64,000 bases of DNA from Bacillus sp. SLBN-46 (GTDB lineage Bacteria > Bacillota > Bacilli > Bacillales > Cytobacillaceae), in assembly GCF_031453555.1 (NCBI RefSeq), contig NZ_JAVIZM010000001.1:2735001-2799000 (forward strand). Direction: 5' to 3'. Both the position numbers and the translations under genes were made by a program. The notes under the pieces were generated by a model. It saw nothing but the letters and a program-made list of their open reading frames with translations. It made no database searches and was not told the DNA's origin. Of the stretch, positions 17,400-26,470 are shown piece by piece. Position 1 is the first letter of the stretch, and every line of letters begins with the position of its first letter.

Positions 17400-18386
17400 A
17401 TGTTGAAAGATATTTTTATGAGTTTATCTCAAAACCAATTTCTAAATAGTGCTGCTAAAAAATATGGTTTAAAAATGGGGGCACAAAGTGTCGTTGCAGG
17501 AACGAATATAGATGAAGTTATTAAAAGTATAAAAGAGCTGAACTCACACGGAATTTCTTGTACAGTGGATAATTTAGGAGAGTTCGTTTTTAAAGAAGAA
17601 GAGGCAAATGCTGCAAAAGAACAAATCCTTAATGTAATTGAAGCTATTCATGAGCATAAAGTGGATGCGCATATTTCTTTAAAACCTACTCAATTGGGCT
17701 TAGATATTGAATATTCTTTCTGTTTAAATAACTTAAGAGAAATTGTTGATCTAGCAAACCGTTATGGTATCTTTGTAAATATAGACATGGAGGATTATAG
17801 TCATTTAAGTCCTACATTTGATTTACTTGACGATCTTTCTTTAGAGTACGATAATGTTGGAACAGTTATTCAGTCCTATTTCCATCAGGCACAAGAGTAT
17901 ATTGAAAAATATAAAAATTATCGCATCCGAATTGTAAAAGGTGCGTATAAAGAATCACCAGAAATCGCTTACCAAGATAAAAATGATATTGATGCTAATT
18001 TTATTAAAATATCTGAATGGCATTTATTAAATGGTAAATTTACATCCATTGCTACTCATGACCATAGAATAATAAACTATTTAAAGGATTTTGTTAAAAA
18101 GAACAATATCCCAAATGACAAGTACGAGTTCCAAATGTTATATGGATTTAGAAAAGAGCTGCAATTAAAGTTGGCAAGTGAAGGATACAATTTCTGCACA
18201 TATGTTCCTTTTGGTAATGACTGGTATGGATATTTCATGAGACGCCTAGCTGAACGGCCACAAAACTTAAATCTTGTTGCTAAACAAGTGTTCAACAAAA
18301 AAACAAATACAATTATTGGTGTAGCAGCAGGTGCATTCTTATTAGGTAAAATGACCAACAAGCAAACCAAGAAAAAAAGAAAATAA
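17400..18386 (+). CDS. Proline dehydrogenase family protein
   Basis: This 328-residue protein belongs to the FAD-dependent proline dehydrogenase (PRODH) family, a TIM barrel that oxidises proline to pyrroline-5-carboxylate. Visible elements are the VDAHISLKPTQLGLDI strand, FVNIDMEDY, RIRIVKGAYKES, FTSIATHDHRII, and the C-terminal FQMLYGFRKELQ and YVPFGNDWYGYFMRRLAERPQN segments that bind substrate and flavin. After the domain there is a hydrophobic stretch and a Lys-rich tail (GKMTNKQTKKKRK), possibly a membrane contact. No pyrroline-5-carboxylate dehydrogenase gene is adjacent. Confidence 0.9.
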   Translation: MLKDIFMSLSQNQFLNSAAKKYGLKMGAQSVVAGTNIDEVIKSIKELNSHGISCTVDNLGEFVFKEEEANAAKEQILNVIEAIHEHKVDAHISLKPTQLGLDIEYSFCLNNLREIVDLANRYGIFVNIDMEDYSHLSPTFDLLDDLSLEYDNVGTVIQSYFHQAQEYIEKYKNYRIRIVKGAYKESPEIAYQDKNDIDANFIKISEWHLLNGKFTSIATHDHRIINYLKDFVKKNNIPNDKYEFQMLYGFRKELQLKLASEGYNFCTYVPFGNDWYGYFMRRLAERPQNLNLVAKQVFNKKTNTIIGVAAGAFLLGKMTNKQTKKKRK

Positions 18387-18396
18387 TACAGACAAG

Positions 18397-18431
18397 AATC
18401 CTTTCATCAAATTGATGAGAGGATTTTTTAT
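18397..18431 (+). terminator. Terminator of proline dehydrogenase gene
   Basis: AATCCTTTCATCA pairs with TGATGAGAGGATT (one mismatch) around a 3-base loop, followed by TTTTTT. Confidence 0.8.
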
Positions 18432-18468
18432 TACAGGGGTAAATTTGCCTCCCTTATGGATTAAAAAA

Positions 18469-18513
18469 GGCACCTAGCCTTTGTGGTAATTATAATCACA
18501 AAGGTTAGGCACC
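18469..18513 (-). terminator. Minus-strand terminator that contains the stop codon of the 138-aa gene
   Basis: A 17-base imperfect stem runs from GGCACCTAGCCTTTGTG (18469) to CACAAAGGTTAGGCACC (18497). On the minus strand it is followed by TTTTTT. The TAA stop at 18505-18507 lies inside the stem. Confidence 0.8.
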
Positions 18514-18921
18514 AGGTTTTACGGCATTATAAGAAAAATTAGTATCATCCCATTGGAATATGCCTTCTTGAAGCTTTATTCTAAGATCAAAGGGACACGT
18601 AGAAGGGTTTATGTTTGCCTCTTCTTCTCCAGTGGCCATTTGCTCCAATATTAGTTGCTTGAAACGAAGTAAATCTGTTTTAGATGCAATCCGAATGATT
18701 CGATCTAAAGTAATACTTTTCTCACTGATTCCATGACAATTACAAATACTTGTTTGAAAACCTTTATTAAACTGAATCATCATGTGTAAATCATTGATAC
18801 TCGCAACCCCAAAAACCTCTTTTATTACATCCTCATAACGTAGCTGTTTCCCAGTTGCAAATTTAATCATATTCCTCTCAGGATTTTCTAAGAAATAAAC
18901 CGTTTCAATCGAACCGTCCAT
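18505..18921 (-). CDS. Conserved hypothetical protein, 138 aa
   Basis: I do not recognise this family. The start is placed at ATG 18921, with AAAAAAGGTG five to six bases upstream. A GTG nine bases earlier overlaps that ribosome site. The product begins MDGSIETVYFLENPERNM and is mixed alpha/beta without signal peptide or membrane helix. It has three cysteines (Cys-X-Cys in ICNCHG and one in STCPFDLR). It is monocistronic and convergent with the proline dehydrogenase gene. Its strong dedicated terminator supports it as a real gene. Confidence 0.6.
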   Translation of the reverse strand: MDGSIETVYFLENPERNMIKFATGKQLRYEDVIKEVFGVASINDLHMMIQFNKGFQTSICNCHGISEKSITLDRIIRIASKTDLLRFKQLILEQMATGEEEANINPSTCPFDLRIKLQEGIFQWDDTNFSYNAVKPGA

Positions 18922-19203
18922 GTATAGCACCTTTTTTCCAATTATTTTTCTATCTCAATGAATTAAGAATGGTGGTGGAATGATAAACCTTCTTGCATAA
19001 CAACCCTCATTCTAATCCCTTCTATTTTTATTATACCATACTTTATTATGGGTGACGGAAAAGCAATCGGTTTGTGTCGATATAGCCACAGTAATAATGA
19101 CATGCCTTGGCGAATAAAATGGGTGAATGGGATTGATTCACATAGATCAATAAATTGGGATTAGAACACCACTGAATAATCTATAAGAGGAGTAGTTGGG
19201 GCT

Positions 19204-20202
19204 ATGAGCAAACGAAAGTGGGCTATTTCAATTTTTGTCATTAGTAGTCTAATAGGATTAACGGGTTGCACAGAGGAAACAACAAAAGAGGTGGCACGGG
19301 AGAAAAAGGTAATACAACCTCAAAAGCAGCCCGAAAAACAGCCGCAAGAAGAACCACCGAAGGTAGAGGAACCTAAGCAAATTGTTGTAAATATCATTGA
19401 CCCAAATACGAAAACAATTATTAAGAGCTTTATCCCGAAAGATATGGGGTTTGAAAACAACATAGAGACCTACAAAAAGGAAATTGAAAAATGGGCTAGA
19501 GATTTGGCGAGAGGAACTGAAGCATCAACGGGGTATGACCAGCGAATGGTACTCGATAAAATTGATGCAAATGGGCAAATCATTAAGGGAAAACCGAGAG
19601 TGGTATTAGAGGAATCGGAATTAGTAGAAAAGGTTATGGCCGCATCTCTTGTAGGCGGAGACATTGAACTACCATTATACGTTACTGAAAGTGGCTATAA
19701 GCCGGAGGATATCGCTCATTTAGGTGAAGTAGTGATAGGAAAATTTACAACAAGATTTAATAGCGGAGTGGTAGGGCGTTCAAAAAATATCGAGTTATCA
19801 GCACAAGCTATCAACAATATCATTGTTGGACCCGACGATATTTTTTCCTTTAATACTACGGTTGGACCTAGTGACGCTGCACACGGATATCAAAAGGCAA
19901 AAGAAATTGTAAATAAAAAAATGGTCGATGGGATTGGTGGGGGAATTTGCCAGACTTCTTCCACGTTATTTAATGCGGTGGATTTATTAGCAGTAACATA
20001 TGTTGAAAAGCATCACCACTCATTATCTGTTGGCTATGTGCCCGCCGGTCGTGATGCGACAGTGTCATATGGAGGCCCGGATTTTCAATTTAAGAATACA
20101 ACGGGATATCCTTTTTTAATTAAAGCAATTTATGACAAAGGTACATTAACTGTGGAAGTTAGAACATCAGCTGCTTATCAAAACCTCATAGCAAAGAGAT
20201 AA
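19204..20202 (+). CDS. VanW-family lipoprotein
   Basis: This 332-residue protein has a lipoprotein signal peptide ending in LIGLTGC, then a Lys/Gln/Glu/Pro-rich linker, then an extracytoplasmic domain. The VanW domain occupies roughly residues 175-330, with TTRFN, DDIFSFNTTVGPSDAAHGY, GGGICQTSSTLFNAV and YGGPDFQFKNTTGYP. VanW proteins occur in vancomycin-resistance clusters and widely in Firmicutes. A role in cell-envelope or peptidoglycan biology is inferred but not established. It is monocistronic, with its own terminator. Confidence 0.88.
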   Translation: MSKRKWAISIFVISSLIGLTGCTEETTKEVAREKKVIQPQKQPEKQPQEEPPKVEEPKQIVVNIIDPNTKTIIKSFIPKDMGFENNIETYKKEIEKWARDLARGTEASTGYDQRMVLDKIDANGQIIKGKPRVVLEESELVEKVMAASLVGGDIELPLYVTESGYKPEDIAHLGEVVIGKFTTRFNSGVVGRSKNIELSAQAINNIIVGPDDIFSFNTTVGPSDAAHGYQKAKEIVNKKMVDGIGGGICQTSSTLFNAVDLLAVTYVEKHHHSLSVGYVPAGRDATVSYGGPDFQFKNTTGYPFLIKAIYDKGTLTVEVRTSAAYQNLIAKR

Positions 20203-20212
20203 AAAAGAACAC

Positions 20213-20245
20213 AAAAGGTGACAGCGTTTGCTTGTCACCTTTTAT
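20213..20245 (+). terminator. Terminator of vanW-family gene
   Basis: AAAAGGTGACA pairs with TGTCACCTTTT around an 11-base loop, followed by ATTG. Strong stem, modest T-tail. Confidence 0.75.
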
Positions 20246-20277
20246 TGTATAATAGCATTAAAGAGAGGTGGTAATTT

Positions 20278-21297
20278 ATGGTGTTCCTTTTTAAAAAAAG
20301 AGAGTTCAGGATCGCAACTTCGGGGATGGATTCTGTTGAGAAAATAAGATTGGGCGGAGTGGAACAGACCGTACTAATTCAGGCAGAAAATCCTACAAAA
20401 CCAGTTCTGCTTTTTATTCATGGAGGACCGTGTATGCCTGTTCCAGGTGTAGTCTCTCGAGGTCAAGATTATGCCGTGTCTACTACAACTAAAGAACTCG
20501 TTAAACACTTTGTTGTTGTGTTTTATGATCAACGAGGTGCAGGAAAATCCTTTAACAAGAATACACCGGCTGAATCTATGAGAGTCGAGCAATACATTAC
20601 AGATTGCAATGAATTAGTAGATGTACTCAGAAGCCGCTTTAACCAAGAAAAGATATATTTGGCCGCCCATTCATGGGGGTCCATTATTGGATTAAATATG
20701 ACCTTAAGATATCCGGAAAAACTTCATGGCTATATAGGGATTTCACAAATTTTAAATTGGACAGATAATGATAAACTCTGTTATGACTGGGTTGTAAATA
20801 AAGCAAAACAAGCCAATGATCAAAAGACTTTGAAGAAACTGTATGAATTAGGTCAACCTCCCTATCTTAACGTAAAACAATGGACCGAATTTCGCCGACC
20901 TCTAATTAAATATAATTCTATGGTATATAAAAGTGAAACGGTACAACATCCAGGTATGATTGGAGGGTTAAAACAATTTTTTACTAGTTCTGAGTATTCC
21001 TTAATGGATATTTTCCATTCCTTTTATAGTGCCTATAATCTTACATACACCCAAGAATTAATCGAGGATTTTGCAAAAATAAATTTAAATCAACTAAAAA
21101 AAGTAGAAACTAGAATTGCATTTTTACATGGTACAAAAGATGTCCATGTAGAAGGGAAACCGGTGGAAACATTTTTTAATAATCTAGAGGCACCACTTGG
21201 AAAAGAGATCGTTTGGTATGAAAATTCATCGCATATGTTTCATCCGGATGATGCTAGAATGATAGAAAAATATATTATCGATTTTGCTCATGCGTAA
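20278..21297 (+). CDS. Alpha/beta hydrolase (proline iminopeptidase-like)
   Basis: This 339-residue alpha/beta-hydrolase has the oxyanion-hole motif LFIHGGPCMP, FYDQRGAGKS, the nucleophile elbow AAHSWGS (Ser catalytic), and a C-terminal NSSHMFH His region. The pattern is that of prolyl aminopeptidase-like hydrolases (peptidase S33), which remove N-terminal residues or hydrolyse esters, but the substrate is not known. No signal peptide is seen. GAGAGGTGG precedes ATG 20278. Confidence 0.85.
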   Translation: MVFLFKKREFRIATSGMDSVEKIRLGGVEQTVLIQAENPTKPVLLFIHGGPCMPVPGVVSRGQDYAVSTTTKELVKHFVVVFYDQRGAGKSFNKNTPAESMRVEQYITDCNELVDVLRSRFNQEKIYLAAHSWGSIIGLNMTLRYPEKLHGYIGISQILNWTDNDKLCYDWVVNKAKQANDQKTLKKLYELGQPPYLNVKQWTEFRRPLIKYNSMVYKSETVQHPGMIGGLKQFFTSSEYSLMDIFHSFYSAYNLTYTQELIEDFAKINLNQLKKVETRIAFLHGTKDVHVEGKPVETFFNNLEAPLGKEIVWYENSSHMFHPDDARMIEKYIIDFAHA

Positions 21298-21328
21298 TGT
21301 TTGAATGGCAGAGCAATGAGGTACTAGG

Positions 21329-21357
21329 AAACCACGTGTATTTTATACGTGGTTTTT
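21329..21357 (+). terminator. Terminator of hydrolase gene
   Basis: AAACCACGT and ACGTGGTTT form a 9-bp perfect stem with a 9-base loop, followed by TT. Confidence 0.75.
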
Positions 21358-21436
21358 ATGACGATTTTATACATATTCCACCTTTATCAAGCAAAAAATA
21401 CATTTGGCTCTTTTAGTAAAAAATAGGAGGTAATAT

Positions 21437-23185
21437 ATGAAATGGTTTTATAGGATATTCATGTACTCAGTAATGCTTGCCATATTTGGGTGGACAGGAC
21501 ATCATCAAGCTTTATCACGAGTAGTAGATGATCAGAATCATTACGGTGCAAACAAAACAAAAAATGAGGTACTTCAAGTGGCAAGGCAAAATCCACAAGG
21601 GGATCAAGGCCTATCCGAAGAATATCATGGACATCAATCTGATCGTCCTGAAGCCAAAAATCCTAAAAAGGCAAAGCCACCTGCAGCGGACAACCGGCTT
21701 GTTCAAGTTCAACTTTTAGGAATCAATGATTTACATGGTCAGTTAAATGTTACTCGTAAAGTAAATGGAAAGCCTGCAGGGCGCATTGACTATTTAGCTG
21801 CTTATCTAAAACAAAGAGAAGCGGAGAATAAAAACACACTTCTTGTTCAGGATGGAGATATGGTTGGAGCCAGTCCACCAGTATCGGCACTATTACAAGA
21901 TGAACCGACCATTGAGCTACTTAATAAACTTGGATTCAATATTGGAACTGTTGGAAATCACGAATTTGATGAAGGTTTAAATGAACTCCTTCGTCTAATA
22001 AATGGTGGCTCCCATCCAAAAACAGGGAATTTTGCTGGTTCCACATTTCCATGGATAGTAGCAAATGTAATCAATGAAAAAACAGGAAAAACCATTTTAC
22101 CTCCCTATCACGTGATTAAGGTAAATGGAATGCCAATTGGTTTCATCGGGGTGGTAACAACTGAGACACCGACTGTCGTTGTACCAAGTGGTGTAGCGGG
22201 CTTAAAATTCACCGATGAGGTAGAAGCGATTAACCGAAATGTTGCTGAATTAAAAAAACAAGGAGTAAAATCGATTATTGTTCTAGCCCATAATCCAGGT
22301 ACATCTGGCCCAAATGGAGAAAATCCTACAGGTCAGCTTGTTGATATTGCCAATCGAGTGGACGATGAAGTGGATATTATTTTTGGCGGTCATAATCATG
22401 CTTATATGAATGCTACAATTGATAATAAACTGTTAGTTCAATCGTATTCTTATGGGACGGCTTTTTCAGATGTTGATTTTGAAATTGATCCGAAAACGAA
22501 GGATATTGTTTCCAAGCGGGCAGAGATTGTGACAACCTTTCAAGAAGGGATAGAGCCAGATCCTGAAATTAAGAAAATGCTTGAAAGCTATGAAGCGAAG
22601 GTAGAGCCAATTGTTAAACGTATAGTTGGATCTACATCTGATAACTTAACAGCAAAGCAAAATGAAAATGGTGAATCTGTTCTTGGGGATTTCATTGCCG
22701 ATGCACAAAGAAATGCGATGAATACAGATTTCGCATTTATGAACCCTGGGGGTATACGAGCTGATATTGATCCGGGTGATATTACCTGGGGCGAGGTATA
22801 TACGGTACAGCCTTTTAATAATGAATTGGTAAAAATGACAATGACCGGGCAGCAAATTCGTGACTTGCTTAACCAGCAGTGGGGTACAAGAACTGCGATC
22901 CTACAAATTTCTGGTTTAACATATACTTGGGACCCTAATAAGCCTGTTGGAAACAGGGTAGTGAGTGTCAAGCTTTCGGACGGTACAGAACTTGATTCCG
23001 CTAAGTCGTATACGGTAACAGCAAACATCTTCTTATCTGGTGGGGGAGATGGTTTTACGGAATTCACTAAAGCCCAAAATAAAGAAGTTGGTCCGGTTGA
23101 TTTAGAAGCACTTGTAAATTACATTGGGGAACAGCCAAAACCGTTCTCCTATCTTATTCAAAATAGAATTCAGAGAGTTCAATAA
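21437..23185 (+). CDS. Secreted 5'-nucleotidase / 2',3'-cyclic phosphodiesterase family protein
   Basis: This 582-residue protein has an N-terminal signal peptide and a Lys/Pro-rich linker. The calcineurin-type metallophosphoesterase domain (about residues 90-330) has LLGINDLHGQL, QDGDMVGASP, TVGNHEFDEG and GGHNHAY as metal ligands. The C-terminal 5'-nucleotidase domain (about 390-560) has GDFIADAQRNAM, NPGGIRADID and NIFLSGGGDGF. It should dephosphorylate extracellular nucleotides to release phosphate and nucleosides. No LPXTG anchor is present, so it is probably released. It is monocistronic with flanking terminators. Confidence 0.92.
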   Translation: MKWFYRIFMYSVMLAIFGWTGHHQALSRVVDDQNHYGANKTKNEVLQVARQNPQGDQGLSEEYHGHQSDRPEAKNPKKAKPPAADNRLVQVQLLGINDLHGQLNVTRKVNGKPAGRIDYLAAYLKQREAENKNTLLVQDGDMVGASPPVSALLQDEPTIELLNKLGFNIGTVGNHEFDEGLNELLRLINGGSHPKTGNFAGSTFPWIVANVINEKTGKTILPPYHVIKVNGMPIGFIGVVTTETPTVVVPSGVAGLKFTDEVEAINRNVAELKKQGVKSIIVLAHNPGTSGPNGENPTGQLVDIANRVDDEVDIIFGGHNHAYMNATIDNKLLVQSYSYGTAFSDVDFEIDPKTKDIVSKRAEIVTTFQEGIEPDPEIKKMLESYEAKVEPIVKRIVGSTSDNLTAKQNENGESVLGDFIADAQRNAMNTDFAFMNPGGIRADIDPGDITWGEVYTVQPFNNELVKMTMTGQQIRDLLNQQWGTRTAILQISGLTYTWDPNKPVGNRVVSVKLSDGTELDSAKSYTVTANIFLSGGGDGFTEFTKAQNKEVGPVDLEALVNYIGEQPKPFSYLIQNRIQRVQ

Positions 23186-23191
23186 AACCAT

Positions 23192-23226
23192 AAGGATGAC
23201 TCTTATGTAAATGAGTCATCCTTATT
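23192..23226 (+). terminator. Terminator after 5'-nucleotidase gene
   Basis: AAGGATGACTC pairs perfectly with GAGTCATCCTT around a 10-base loop. The following T-tract is short. Confidence 0.65.
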
Positions 23227-23300
23227 AGCTTTACTTAAATTAGAAAAACCATTTAGAATAATATATAAACAATCCTTTTTAATGAAAGGGGGGAATATGT

Positions 23301-23702
23301 ATGTATAAAAAAATAATTGAGCCGCGTGTTTCTGAAACAGATGGTGTCGGGCACATCAATAACACTACTATACCAATTTGGTTTGAAGCTGCTAGAAATG
23401 AGATTTTTAAATTATTTACCCCTGACAGTTCTTTTGAAAATTGGAAAATGATTATTTTAAATATGAATGTGTACTATATGAAGCAAATTTATTTCGGTAA
23501 GGATGTGGAAGTTTTTACATGGGTCCAAAAAATCGGAAATTCCAGTTTACAACTTTACGAGGAAATTCACCAGGAAGGAAGAGTTTGTGCAAAAGGAACA
23601 GTCACCTATGTAAATTTTAATCTCAAAAAACAACAATCTGAAACAATACCTCAAGAGATCAGAAAAGTATTGGAGCTACACCTTTATCAAACGAATAAGT
23701 GA
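23301..23702 (+). CDS. Acyl-CoA thioesterase, 4HBT hotdog family
   Basis: This 133-residue single-hotdog protein has the start VSETDGVGHINNTTIPIWFEAARNE. That matches the 4-hydroxybenzoyl-CoA thioesterase-like signature (D-x-x-G-H-x-N-N, with Asp and Asn near the active site), and VYYMKQIYFGKDVEVFTWVQKIGNSS follows. It should hydrolyse an acyl-CoA in the cytoplasm. The physiological substrate is unknown. AAAGGGGGG precedes the start. It is monocistronic. Confidence 0.85.
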   Translation: MYKKIIEPRVSETDGVGHINNTTIPIWFEAARNEIFKLFTPDSSFENWKMIILNMNVYYMKQIYFGKDVEVFTWVQKIGNSSLQLYEEIHQEGRVCAKGTVTYVNFNLKKQQSETIPQEIRKVLELHLYQTNK

Positions 23703-23834
23703 TTAGTTGAATATATCCTTACTTAAAAAATTTGAAAAAGGTTCTTGAAATAGATTAATAAATAGACTATTATTTTATTTAACCGCTAATTACTACATAT
23801 TGTTTTTTAATGAAAGAAAAACAACTATATATTG

Positions 23835-24017
23835 TGTTTGCCTTGAGAGAAGATGCCATTAGGCTTAATAGGGAATCTGGTGAAATACCAGAACTGCCCC
23901 CGCAACTGTAAATGCTGACGAAATGAGAAAACCACTGTATAAGAGAGTTTAATTGATTAGACGCTTATATGGGAAGGTCTCAAAGTAGGGAGATGCATAA
24001 GTCAGGAGACCTGTCTT
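23835..24017 (+). ncRNA. Cobalamin (B12) riboswitch
   Basis: The leader contains the conserved core of the adenosylcobalamin riboswitch: GGGAATCTGGTGAAATACC, then CTGCCCCCGCAACTGTAA, and a closing B12 box AGTCAGGAGACCTG near 23999-24012. It is followed by an intrinsic terminator and then the ribonucleotide reductase operon. By family precedent, bound cobalamin favours termination, so this B12-independent enzyme would be made when B12 is scarce. No genes lie in the 23703-24166 gap. Confidence 0.93.
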
Positions 24018-24117
24018 TCTTAAGATGTTTCAACTTTTTCGGGGATTGAGAAGATGAAATGGTGGCGACAGAAGACACTTGACTACTTTTTTCATCCTTC
24101 TGTATTGTTATCGTTTC

Positions 24118-24148
24118 ATCCGCTCAATTCACCTTGAGCGGATTTTTT
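24118..24148 (+). terminator. Riboswitch-controlled terminator
   Basis: ATCCGCTCAA pairs with TTGAGCGGAT around a 6-base loop, followed by TTTTT. An upstream GATGAAA (about 24053) can pair with TTTCATC at 24114-24120, which overlaps the first stem bases. This gives a plausible antiterminator arrangement. Confidence 0.85.
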
Positions 24149-24166
24149 AATTTAGGGGGGAAATAT

Positions 24167-26455
24167 ATGACAATCAGTGTACAAAGTGAACATGTTTCTT
24201 TTTTAGAATCTATTAATCAAGTTGAACAGGAATACAACATTGATGCTTCTGAACTGAAGAAGCAAATTAGTCAGTTGGAAGTATCACCGACTGAAATGAA
24301 TAAGCATGCATTACACTATGCAGTCAATCAAATAGCGATAGACCAACCCGATTGGACGTTCGTTGCTGCCAGTTTCTATCTGAATGAATTATATTTTAAG
24401 GCGGCCGAAAGCCGAGGTTATAAAAGTCCAAATAAATATGGAGACTTTTATGGATTACTAAAACAACTAACGGATATAGGAATCTATTCCAATGATTTAT
24501 TAAGTCTTTATAGTAAGGATGAAATAGATACATTAGCAAAAGCGATTAATCCAAAAAAGGATCATTTATTTACATACATAGGATTATTTCTATTTGCAGA
24601 TCGATATCTTGCCCGTGATTATAACCGAAATATTTATGAACTTCCCCAAGAGCGATTTATGATTATTGCTATGACACTAATGAAGTACGAAAAAGAAACC
24701 ATTCGTCTAAGTCTAGTGAAAGAGGCATATTGGGCTTTAAGCAACTTATATATGACAGTTGCAACTCCTACCTTAGCGAATGCAGGAAAAAGCTTTGGTC
24801 AGCTCTCCTCATGTTTTATTGATACGGTTGATGATTCACTTGATAGTATATATTTAAATAATTGGGATATTTCTCGGTTAAGCAAAGACGGCGGTGGGAT
24901 CGGGATTTATTATGGAAAGGTTCGTGCTCTTGGTTCAGATATAAAGAAATTTAAAGAAAACTCATCTGGCGTAGTTCCATGGATAAAGTTAGTAAACGAT
25001 ACAGCTGTTAGTGTTGATCAGTTAGGTCAACGGCAGGGAGCCATTGCTGTATATTTAGATCTATTTCACAAAGATATTATGAGTGGATTTCTAGACTTAA
25101 AAACGAATAATGGCGACGAGAGACGGAAGGCTCATGATATATTTACCGGCGTAACGATACCAGATTTATTTATGCAACGAATAGAAGAAAAAGATGAGAA
25201 CGGAAGGAGTATTGGAGAGTGGCATACATTTTGTCCTCATCAGGTAAAACAGATCATGGGCTGGAAAGATGAAAAAGGTAATCTTCTTGGATTGGAAGAT
25301 TTTTATGATGAAAGTGATCATAAATATTTTACAGAGAAATATGAAGAGGCGGTAAAAAACCCACTTCTTCCCCGTAAAACATATCGAGCTATGGACATTA
25401 TGGCACGAATCATGGTTTCACAACTAGAAACAGGAACTCCATACATGTTTTACCGTGACGAAGTGAACAGAAAAAATCCGAATAAACATCTTTTAGGCAA
25501 GGGGCGTACTTCTATCTATTGCAGTAACTTATGTACCGAAATTACGCAAAATATGTCTCCTACAACAATCGTTAACGAATATCAGGACGAAGAGGGAAAC
25601 ATCGTAATGGTACGTAAACCAGGTGATTTTGTTGTTTGTAATTTATCCTCGGTTAATCTTGCAAAAGCTGTACCAGCGAATGTCTTAGAACGACTAATAC
25701 GGATACAGGTAAGAATGTTAGACAATGTCATTGACTTAAATACAATCTCAGTGCGGCAGGCGCAATTGACGAATAAAAAGTTTAGAGCTGTTGGACTTGG
25801 TACTTATGGGTGGCATCATCTTCTCGCACTAAAGGGAATTCACTGGGAATCCGATGCTGCCGTTCATTTTGCAGATGTATTATATGAAGATATTGCTTTT
25901 TACACCATTCGGTCTTCAATGGAACTAGCAATGGAGAAAGGATCGTATAGTCAATTTAGCGGTTCTGAGTGGCAGACTGGAGACTATTTTACACGTAGAA
26001 ATTACGAGACTGAGAGGTGGAGTGATTTAAAGAGGAAGGTAGCTATTCATGGACTTCGCAATGGGTGGCTTATGGCTATTGCACCAAACTCATCAACAGC
26101 AAAAATTGGTGGTTCAACAGATGGAATTGATCCCATATATTCAGTGGAATACGCTGAAGAGAAGAAAAATTTTAAATTTAAAGTGACAGCACCTGACCTA
26201 AACCATCACACTTACAATTATTATCGTCGTGTAAGGCATGAAATTGATCAAGTTTGGAGTATAAAACAGAATGCTGCTCGTGGACGTCATATTGATCAGG
26301 CAATTAGTTTCAACCTTTATGTTCGACATGACATAAAAGCGAAAGATTTATTAAATCTTCATTTGGAATCTTGGAAGCAGGGGCTGAAGACAACTTATTA
26401 CGTAAGAAGCACGACACAAGCTGAAATAGAAGAATGCGATGCATGTCATAGTTAA
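24167..26455 (+). CDS. Class I ribonucleoside-diphosphate reductase alpha subunit
   Basis: This 762-residue catalytic subunit reduces ribonucleotides to deoxyribonucleotides. Visible motifs are the substrate-site Cys region FGQLSSCF, SKDGGGIGIYYG, the active-site segment YCSNLCTEI with Asn, Cys and Glu, APNSSTAKIGGSTDGIDP, and a C-terminal CDACHS pair for re-reduction by thioredoxin or glutaredoxin. It differs from the usual shorter Bacillus NrdE. The start is ATG 24167, preceded by TTAGGGGGG. An upstream in-frame start at 24134 would lie in the terminator and is rejected. A cobalamin riboswitch precedes it. Confidence 0.92.
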   Translation: MTISVQSEHVSFLESINQVEQEYNIDASELKKQISQLEVSPTEMNKHALHYAVNQIAIDQPDWTFVAASFYLNELYFKAAESRGYKSPNKYGDFYGLLKQLTDIGIYSNDLLSLYSKDEIDTLAKAINPKKDHLFTYIGLFLFADRYLARDYNRNIYELPQERFMIIAMTLMKYEKETIRLSLVKEAYWALSNLYMTVATPTLANAGKSFGQLSSCFIDTVDDSLDSIYLNNWDISRLSKDGGGIGIYYGKVRALGSDIKKFKENSSGVVPWIKLVNDTAVSVDQLGQRQGAIAVYLDLFHKDIMSGFLDLKTNNGDERRKAHDIFTGVTIPDLFMQRIEEKDENGRSIGEWHTFCPHQVKQIMGWKDEKGNLLGLEDFYDESDHKYFTEKYEEAVKNPLLPRKTYRAMDIMARIMVSQLETGTPYMFYRDEVNRKNPNKHLLGKGRTSIYCSNLCTEITQNMSPTTIVNEYQDEEGNIVMVRKPGDFVVCNLSSVNLAKAVPANVLERLIRIQVRMLDNVIDLNTISVRQAQLTNKKFRAVGLGTYGWHHLLALKGIHWESDAAVHFADVLYEDIAFYTIRSSMELAMEKGSYSQFSGSEWQTGDYFTRRNYETERWSDLKRKVAIHGLRNGWLMAIAPNSSTAKIGGSTDGIDPIYSVEYAEEKKNFKFKVTAPDLNHHTYNYYRRVRHEIDQVWSIKQNAARGRHIDQAISFNLYVRHDIKAKDLLNLHLESWKQGLKTTYYVRSTTQAEIEECDACHS

Positions 26456-26470
26456 AGGAAGGAGAGCTTC

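Noticed and set aside
22588..23067. 159-codon frame opposite the 5'-nucleotidase gene
   Set aside because: Antisense shadow. The plus-strand frame has full family motifs.
24134..24166. Upstream start for the ribonucleotide reductase alpha gene
   Set aside because: It lies within the terminator hairpin and lacks a ribosome site. ATG 24167 follows TTAGGGGGG.
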